From: Holotrichia oblita
Lineage: Eukaryota; Arthropoda; Insecta; Coleoptera; Scarabaeidae
Assembly (NCBI GenBank): GCA_023690525.1
Contig: CM043022.1
Location: 23,503,806 to 23,567,805, forward strand
Direction: 5' to 3'
Length of the DNA stretch: 64,000 nt
Notes under the pieces: model-generated
Databases searched by the model: none
What the model was told of the DNA's origin: nothing
What the model saw: only the letters and a program-made list of their open reading frames with translations
Program-made: the position numbers and the translations under genes
Part shown: in pieces, positions 56,620-64,000 of the stretch
How the letters are laid out: each line of letters begins with the position of its first letter
Position numbering within the stretch: the stretch's first letter is position 1

Positions 56620-59059
56620 ATGTATTTACAAATCAATATATTGGCAAATTTTATTATAAACAAGTATTTTAATAACAACAACTGTTTATTGATAATAACA
56701 GATAGAAATAATAATTTTGAATATAATGGCAATCTTTCTTACGTCTACGTAAAACTTAACGGGATTGAAATACCTTACAACTTAGTATTTAGATCTTATG
56801 GCTGTCAAGGTATTGTAATAACTTGTCAGAGTCCAGTGAGTATATTTGAAAATCTAGAATTAGGAATGAAGCTAGGCAGCGATCGTTTCAACTTCAGAAA
56901 ATACTTGTTTCTAACAGTAACGAACCAATTAGAAACTAGTTTGGATGTTTTAAAATCAAAAGCTGCAGAATTTGTAGCGGATATACTTATTGTAGCAGTT
57001 GATTCTGATGAAAGCATCTTTGATCTGTACACCCACAAATTTGCTGGCCCAAAAGAGAAATCTACCGATATCACTTGGCTAGATAGATGGTATTCCATCA
57101 ATAACAGCTTCTTGTTTGATTCGAATTTATATCCCGACAAATTGGAAAATTTAGAAGGTAGGCCGTTTAGGATTATATGTTTTACCTATAAACCGTATTG
57201 TATTATAGGTAGGTAGATTTGAAAAATTAGCTATTCTGTTTTTAAACTGGCATTACATTTTCAGATCCACCAGATGGTACTGATATGCTGGTCGCTTTAG
57301 AATATGCTAGGAAACATAACATGACTCCGGAACTCGTTGTAGACGAAGCAGGCGAATGGGGCAACCTCTACGACAATTGGACAGGAAATGGAGTTGTGGG
57401 AAATCTAGCTCAAGATATGGGTGATATAGGTTTAGGTCGGAACTCTGTATGAATTACACAAGGGTTGTCTTTTTAGTTTCGCCTGTGTGATGATCTCACA
57501 AGATTGAGATATTTTTATGCATTTCAAACATTTCAACCCAAATAATTCTAGAGGATGAATTGAATGTCAAAAACTACTGAAGAGGAAAGTGACGACTCTT
57601 ATTACTGCTGGTTTGAATAAATGCAAAATTGTATCAATCTTAATTAAGAGCTCTTAACTCCATTTAATATTTACTATCAATTATAGCTATGTGATAGACT
57701 AAAAAGACAACCCTTGCTTCAAACTATGTATTGCAAAAATAAACTGCTACATTACAGGGGCTTTATATACTTGGGAACGAGAATACAGCTTCTTTGACTA
57801 TTCAAAACCAACTATGAGATCTGGAATTACATGTATAGCTCCTGCCCCAAGGTCCATTCTTCATATACTTAATATGTCTCCTTTAATACTATCATATATT
57901 TTTAGATTAGCAAGTGGTTTGGCAACACCTTTCGTATCATTTTCAATGGAGCTGTGGATTATGACACTATCATCGTATTTTTTAGCTTCAGTGGCATTAC
58001 TCATCGTACTATCCGTGACAATCAGTGACGAAAATGACAAAAAGCGTAACGTTAACAATATTATGTTGTCATTAAGTTTAGCTGGGAGGATATTTTTATT
58101 ACAAAGTTTTCAGAAAGTTCCAAATTTGGAACAATCAAGAATCACTTTTGGATTAGCACTGATTTTGAGTTTAATGTTGAATACTATATACAGTAGTGGA
58201 TTATCAAGTACAATGACTATTCCTAGGTAACTATCGATATTTAAAAGCATATTAGAAAAGTAACACTATATTAAATTTAGATATTACGGGACTATACACG
58301 ATGCAGATGATCTAGCAGCTTCTGAAATAAAATGGGGAGCTACATCTACTGCCTGGATAGAATCTATAGATTCTGACTCTAGAGTATGCAACATTCTAAT
58401 TTAATTTCTAATAATTCGACCAAACATTTTAGAAAGTTTTTGTACAAATCGTAAAAAATTTTCAAATTCTTACTGAAAAAGAACTGGCAGCATTTAATGA
58501 TGAAGATCTAGCTTACGCTGTAGAACATCTTCAAGGCGGTATGCAACAAATTTCTAGTTAGTAAAATAACTTATTACACCAAGTTAAAATTATGTTTTAG
58601 GTAATTTAGCCCTCGGAAGTTATATTAGCCTAGATGGAATTCAAAGACGTCGTTTACTCGATGAAGACCTCTATTGGGCATACTGTGTATTAATGTTGAG
58701 GAAAAATTCCATATTTTTATCTTCACTGAACGACGTAATTTTGGCTGTTACTGAATCTGGATTATTATATTATTGGGAACACCAGGTTAGTAATGGATAC
58801 GAAGACGAAAAATTGTGGACAGATGTATTAAATTTGTTTTTAGACTGTATATAAGTATATGGATATGAATATGCAAAAAGCTGTGAAAATGAGTTTAAGA
58901 GCAAATAATCCTGGTGGTTCCAATTCTATAGTTAAACTGAATTTAGATCACGTAATTGGAGCGTTTACTATTTGGGGTGTTGGCATTCTAATATCGATAA
59001 TTGTTTTTATTTGTGAATTAATTAAGAATAAGTACAATCGTGGAGATAATAAAGTCTGA
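56620..59059 (+). CDS. Ionotropic receptor (variant glutamate-receptor family), eight exons, complete
   Basis: IRs are ligand-gated cation channels used for smell, taste, humidity or temperature sensing at sensory dendrites. Exons: 56620-57208, 57265-57435, 57758-57851, 57906-58226, 58281-58383, 58433-58538, 58601-58785 and 58844-59059. All introns are GT...AG with matching phases, giving 594 aa. The third intron (57852-57905, 54 nt) is in frame without a stop, so a simple ORF reading wrongly includes 18 extra residues; splicing restores PAPRLASGLATPF. Order: short N-terminal region, S1 from RPFRIICFTYKPY, LYTWEREYSFFDYSKP, MRSG with the candidate ligand Arg, first membrane segment LWIMTLSSYFLASVALLIVL, pore region, YSSGLSSTMT in place of the iGluR SYTANLAA motif, S2, and last membrane segment ending VFICELIKN. 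There is no long amino-terminal domain and no clear signal peptide. The subfamily is not assigned. Confidence 0.9.
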
Positions 59060-59779
59060 TTTGGTGAGAGTTTGACTCAGAGAACTCTTTTCACTTTCTT
59101 GAGAGTAAGGGATTGTCCTACCAAGACGCTCATCATTTTAATTCGATGCATTTTCTTTTTATTTCTGATACCTGGCTTTTAGCTTCACTACTTTGTAAGA
59201 TCAATCACGCATAATTTGGATATTATAGCTAGTTAATGATAGCATGCATTAAAAACATGAACATTATCTATTGCACCGGTAAATAAACTGATACCACATT
59301 ATCATAGTTTGCGCGTACTATTCTGCGAATACACGTATAGAACGATAATTAGATCTCATCACAGTTCATTTGGATCGACGACTTCAAATTTAATAGCAAT
59401 CTAATAACAATTCTAATGTTTGATGTACCCCAACCCACAGACATATCACGAAACATCGTGGTTACATAAACCACCAGGATGAATTCTGAAATCCAAAAAA
59501 TGGACACCTTGTATACCGTGCATCGCAAACGTTTGCAAATTGCTGTTCCAATGGTTTGGCGTGAGTATTGAAATAAAACCAAACATAAGGCCAAATATCC
59601 CGATGTTTCCTCAGTGCTTAAATCTCTATCTCGTGGAAAAGCTTGACCTGTTCCTATTTATAACTTGAAAACAATTGAACACGAATCAAACGGAAATGTA
59701 TAACAGATTGAAGAGTAAATACCTAATATAACAGAAAAAAAATGAATAATTTGGTTCATGATTTGAAACGTTTTAAACA
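59060..59779. other. 3' flank of the ionotropic receptor
   Basis: AATAAA occurs near 59281, a possible polyadenylation signal. At 59440-59590 there are coding-like frames without a recognised domain. Confidence 0.4.
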
Positions 59780-60345
59780 GCAAGCAGAACTAATCGGCTG
59801 CAACAATGGAACCTACTAGCTCAAAGTACAAAAATACACATTTAGAATAAGAAATGAGAGTTTGTCAGGATTTATTTGAATGAAAAATGCAATGTATTTC
59901 TGTACAGATGTTGGTAGGGTTCACTAGGTTTTCTAGAAAATCTTACGGATTGAGGACATTTTCTAGATTCCTCTAAAACTAGACAGAATAATAACAACAA
60001 ACTGCCGGCAGTGCCTTTTACTCATGCAGTGAGCATGTGTAAAACTTGTAAAAACAAAAAATTGTTTTCTTTTTTGTGTTTATGAAGTAGCTAAGACAGC
60101 AAAAACCACTACAAAAGCAAGAATTGACCTGTGAGGAATTTATATGTGATAGACGAGGAAAATGTGCTAAATGCTCGAGTGGTTGAGTCCAGTAAAATTA
60201 TTTTGCTATCACTTCATATAAGATTAGGTCTGATGAAGAACTTCGTCAGGTATTTGAAGGAAATGTTTCCGAAAATGAGCCAACCAATGTTGGAAGAAGG
60301 CACAAGCAAATTTGAGCGCAAAGAAAAGGCTATAGCATAAAGGTC
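59780..60345 (+). mobile_element. Fragment of a repeated, probably transposon-derived ORF
   Basis: The ORF at 60131-60340 contains ILLSLHIRLGLMKNFVRYLK and FPKMSQPMLEEGTSKF. This matches, from memory, a block of widely repeated uncharacterised insect proteins of the form LPPLHIKLGLMKNFV...FP.LS.AK.KEG. The upstream part is decayed. Family assignment is tentative. Confidence 0.4.
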
Positions 60346-60359
60346 ACTTACATAAAACA

Positions 60360-61060
60360 GATACGACAAGCCCTGATTGCCATTTTCGGCACCTACCTAC
60401 AGCAGAAGGTACTAAGAGTAAAAGTGAATCAGAGTCTGTCGGGCTCAAAGATCATCTGTTTCAGCGCTCCTCTAGCGCTCAGATCTCTTCAACGTTTCTA
60501 TCTCTGATATCCCTCGAACAGAAGCCACGAATATTGCCATCTACGCTGACAGCATGGTCATTTCCTCGACCTGATGAACCCTTTCTAGCTAGAAGACTTC
60601 AAAATACTTTGGATGGATTGGAGGGATGGTCCACCAGGAGATTCAATAGTGAGAGATTCAAAAGTAGAAGGGCAAAATTTAATACCTGGGTTCTGGATAC
60701 AAACTTAATCTCCAAAAAAATACATCCTAAAGGTTACCGATATAGCCAAGACAGTTATTGATGCACTAAAATTTGCTACTATGCCTTCGCAACATGTGTA
60801 TCAATAATAGACTGTGCTTACTCTGAATCACCACCGCAAAAACTCACCTGCGAAAAATCGAAGAGCAAAGAGTTAGCAAAGAGATTAACAAAAGTTCCGA
60901 AATGATTTCAATCTACCGACTGCCACGGAGCAGCTGAAAAAAAAACCGCAGCTCACACCTTAGCGTCAGAAATTGTCAGAGCTCTCAAACTGCCCGGGCA
61001 CTAAAACTCTGGCCCACCATCTAAACGATTTATGCACATCTCCTTAAGAGGCCCGACTAC
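60360..61060 (+). mobile_element. Degenerate Jockey-like LINE, reverse transcriptase region
   Basis: Plus-strand frames give KVNQSLSGSKI, a position normally VPQGS now broken, LFNV.ISDIPRTEATNIAIY, YADSMVIS (normally YADD, second Asp lost), and LARRLQNTLDGLEGWSTRRF. This is the palm of a Jockey-type RT. After it come DLLHLRKIEEQR-like scraps. It is inactive. Confidence 0.65.
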
Positions 61061-63029
61061 CGTTTGACAGTTGGCGATGTTGCCACAGTTAAATTTTTTC
61101 ATAATATAATGTTTTTATAATTTATTTAAAACGTATTTTAAAATCGGGCTTCATACACACATGTGTAGACGTATTTTGAATGCTCACAGCAAATTTCAGT
61201 AATTAAATCTAAAAATTAATAGTGTAATCTCGATTCCCGTATCAAGGTAACGGCCTCTAACGGGAAAAGAGATTGTGAATTTAATACCGAATATTAATAG
61301 ACAAAATTGTATATGTAGATGTAAAACATTTGTAGAAATATGTGTATGAAGCCCAATTTTCAAATTATATTGAAATAAAATCAAGCAGACGATTTATAGA
61401 ATTATGTAGATATGGCACCGCTGTAAAATAATCAGCTGGTAGACGACCCTCTTAAGGCTGGGAAACCAGTGGTCTAGCTCTGTAGAGAGAAAACGTTTAG
61501 AATCACGGTTAAGATGAACAGTTTCACAATTGATTAGATACCATACAAAAAAAAGGTTCAAAATCCTTTTTTGTCAAATATGTGTAATTGATATTAAACA
61601 TTGTATATATGAACATTATATTTTTTCTTTGTTTCAAGGTGTTTCTTTACTGTTATCAAGAAAATGTGGCATGATAATGAAACTCTAATTATTGCACACT
61701 AAATTTAGCATCCTCCTCCTTAAAAATTGCACAATCTACAATTGATTAGTTAATTTACTACATTAAAACAAAATACTTACTACTAGACTTTTTAACATAG
61801 ACATTGGTGGAGAGATGTATATAATGTGCTAATAGTTGATTATTACCGAAATTTGAACACTTCGAGAAAGATAACGTACAATAACGGACTAATATAGTGA
61901 AATCATAAATTAAACCGTAAAATTGCCCTAATCGTTAATAAATGTACTAGGCGTATCGTAAATTTATTATTAACTGCTATCAAAGTTACTTTTTCTTTAC
62001 CATCAGCTAAATGTGCCGCACTTTATGATCATAATGTTAATTTCTACAGATTTATAGCTGCAATATCTTACTAGTTGTAAAAAAAAGTTATAAAATTCGA
62101 ATAAATAACACGAGTTTCTTCTTAATTTTATAAAGATGATTGCCCTTAAAATAACAAAGATTCAACGATAAAAATGTATCGTAAAACCGACATCACGTTT
62201 ATGGATGAAGTAAATGAACAGAGAAAGGGGAACACAATGACGTTGCTAATATGATAGTGACGTGTTTTGATTTAGTAAATTCGAAATCATGAATATGCAT
62301 CAAAATCTTTAATAAAACATTTTTCGTTCATGAAAATACAAGTGTTATAGATCACATGCAAATATGAATTAACATTTGCGTGACGATACACAAAAGATGG
62401 AAAATTTTCAAACAATACCCATAGAATATTAATTAAACATTATTATAAATGCAGTTCAGAGTATTATCGACGTCCAACGCAAAGAGAAAATGAGCTATAA
62501 ATTTATTTAAATTTCTGCATTCGTAAATGGGATATTATTAGAAAATTAAAAACTTGTAAACAATATTGCTTTTATCACCTGTTTAAAACAATAAAATCAT
62601 AATATCGTTATAATTTCTATAATCTGTAATTAATTGATTCAATAAAATATTATCATTAAGCGAATCTATAAATATGGCCACCCTTGAACTTGTATATAAG
62701 AAAAAAACGAAGATATAATAAAATTAATAGAATCTGTTGCAAAGTATGCAATTATCTAGACTATATAAATATAAATAAATATAGTGTTATGCATTGTCAA
62801 CGGTTTCTTTTCTTGAGATAATATAAAAAAGGCTTTATCAAATTTTTTCTCAATCCTTATGCTAATATTACTATGTAATAGGCTTTCATTAATTTTTTGT
62901 CCTTGAGTAGTAATTGTCATGTCCTAATTTCTCAATCCTGAGATATAAAAAAAGGTATTTTTTATTTTTCGTGAGGATATACGAACATAAGTTTGGTGTA
63001 AAGTATTAGAACATGGTATGAAAACGTTG
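61061..63029. other. AT-rich spacer
   Basis: No gene, RNA or repeat was recognised in 2 kb. Confidence 0.4.
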
Positions 63030-63442
63030 CAAGCATGCGGCAGACGCGTTTTGTGATACCTGTGACCAATTTATCAAGACAACAGCAAGTACTCCCTTAA
63101 TGCATGTGTCAAGATCTGCGAGGCTTACAAGGTTTATTTTGGGATACCTGTCGGGGATTAGTACAAATCCTGGGTATCTCGTTCCATATGCAAACGCTCC
63201 AAGAGAACCTTGGTTGGTATTGCTTGGAGTTTTTTATCCTTTCGTTGCTCTAGACGGATATGCATTACCAATCTAAACTACTGACCGAACAACAACTTTT
63301 GACTGTATGGAAAAATAATGACAGTGAAGAAGACTTTTTTGCTACAGATAAATCATCGGTAGCACCAAAACGTTTAATTAATTACTCGGGACACGTGCTT
63401 CGGGAGATCATGGGCTCTCATCATCAACCGAATACTAAATGA
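63030..63442 (+). pseudogene. Unidentified broken coding-like segment
   Basis: Two frames read like protein. One gives STNPGYLVPYANAPREPWLV, then FYPFVALDGYALPI and a stop; the next, 63260-63442, gives VWKNNDSEEDFFATDKSSVA and PKRLINYSGHVLREIMGSHH. Composition and GC are higher than around it. No domain was recognised. It may be a host pseudogene or the body of the Penelope-like element that follows. Confidence 0.3.
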
Positions 63443-63559
63443 TCGAATAAAATTAAAAATTATCAATATAAGCATCGCCTCTTCTGGTATAAACAACCAT
63501 TACATGCGACTCTTTACCTAATTCGAACAAATTTCATACGTTAAAAAATCTGTTAGGCA

Positions 63560-63840
63560 ATCCGAAAGGCGAATAAAGTTGCATGCAAAAACTGTGATCA
63601 AATTTATATTGGACAAACAAAGAAATCAATAGAGACTAGAGGAATGTGGAGACTGAAGAATATTTAGCTCATTTTCAGTATAGAAGAGGAGAATCGTCCG
63701 CTGTAGCCATCAACATCTCATTTAAGAAAGGACGGGTGATGATGAAAGTCCATGTGCTCTCGAAACACGTGTCCACAGTAATTAATTAAACGATGTGGTG
63801 TTGGTGTTACCGATATTTTATCTGTATCTTAGTAGCCCAC
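63560..63840 (+). mobile_element. Penelope-like element, GIY-YIG end and hammerhead-like terminus
   Basis: VACKNCDQIYIGQTKKSIETR (63577-63640, broken afterwards) is the GIY-YIG nuclease motif in the Cys-containing form seen at the C terminus of Penelope-like retroelements. Further scraps are AHFQYRRGESSAVAI. Past it, 63736-63774 reads GTGATGATGA...CTCGAAACACGTGTCC. Its GAAAC + ACGT loop + TC arrangement copies stem III of the ribozyme at 9836-9849. The element continues to, or ends before, the window border. Confidence 0.65.
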
Positions 63841-64000
63841 AATCCTGGAGATCGCAAAGACTTTGTTTTGATTCAGAACATCAATGTGATTATAGCTAGA
63901 TCGATACCGAAAGTTTAGAAAATTTTCATGTGTGTAATATGTGTGTACTACCCACATGCTACGAGTACTATCGACAGTAAAGGTACTGTACCAGTAGTAC

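Noticed and set aside
56826..57140. 104-codon minus-strand ORF
   Set aside because: Antisense of the first exon of the ionotropic receptor.
60227..60250. CTGATGAAG as a hammerhead core
   Set aside because: It lies in a coding-like reading of a transposon ORF and lacks a stem II and GAAA.

Overview
This is an AT-rich insect nuclear window, most likely from a beetle. The clues are short 50-70 bp introns with clean GT...AG borders, insect-type receptor genes, and many decayed Tc1/mariner, pogo, hAT, Jockey-like and Penelope-like elements. The Coleoptera assignment is an inference from protein and transposon style; no search was run. No bacterial features, CRISPR arrays, rRNA or confident tRNA genes were seen.

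Host genes. (1) 843-4743 (+): two exons of a thickveins-type BMP type I receptor, covering ectodomain, GS box and kinase. The frame is broken at five or more places. (2) 10707-11244 (+): a small ubiquitin-like protein with an Arg-Leu-Arg-Gly-Gly motif followed by a 23-residue tail, with an overlapping short upstream ORF and an E2F-like site. (3) 27286-19248 (-): a complete six-exon NAD kinase whose splice phases all agree (460 aa). Its 4.2 kb first intron contains an old LINE fragment. (4) 56620-59059 (+): a complete eight-exon ionotropic receptor (594 aa) with a TATA box just upstream. The two complete genes carry no frameshifts, which makes the broken receptor stand out.

Mobile DNA. A 657 bp hAT-like repeat lies in the receptor intron (1893-2549). 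Pogo/Tigger relics lie at 6560-7800 and 33480-34070, and a hAT relic at 15510-15960. Tc1/mariner relics lie at 28700-29400, 31850-32760 (split by a 132 bp MITE), 39600-40200, 42597-43820 and 45598-46855; the last keeps 45 bp terminal inverted repeats. Foldback or MITE-type elements lie at 11836, 18070, 28281, 29793 and 54141. From 49381 to 52680 there is a nest of LINE 3' ends, two tRNA-derived SINEs and fragments of an ORF with an acidic and basic composition. More LINE and transposon relics follow at 59780-61060, and a Penelope-like GIY-YIG end reaches the right border.

The most distinctive signal is catalytic RNA. A near-canonical type I hammerhead ribozyme lies at 9805-9861. Hammerhead-like cores recur in Penelope-style sequence: in the loop of a 198 bp palindrome (55044-55241), in a second palindrome (17645-17880), and just past the GIY-YIG domain at 63736-63774. 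The rest is AT-rich sequence in which no gene could be supported.
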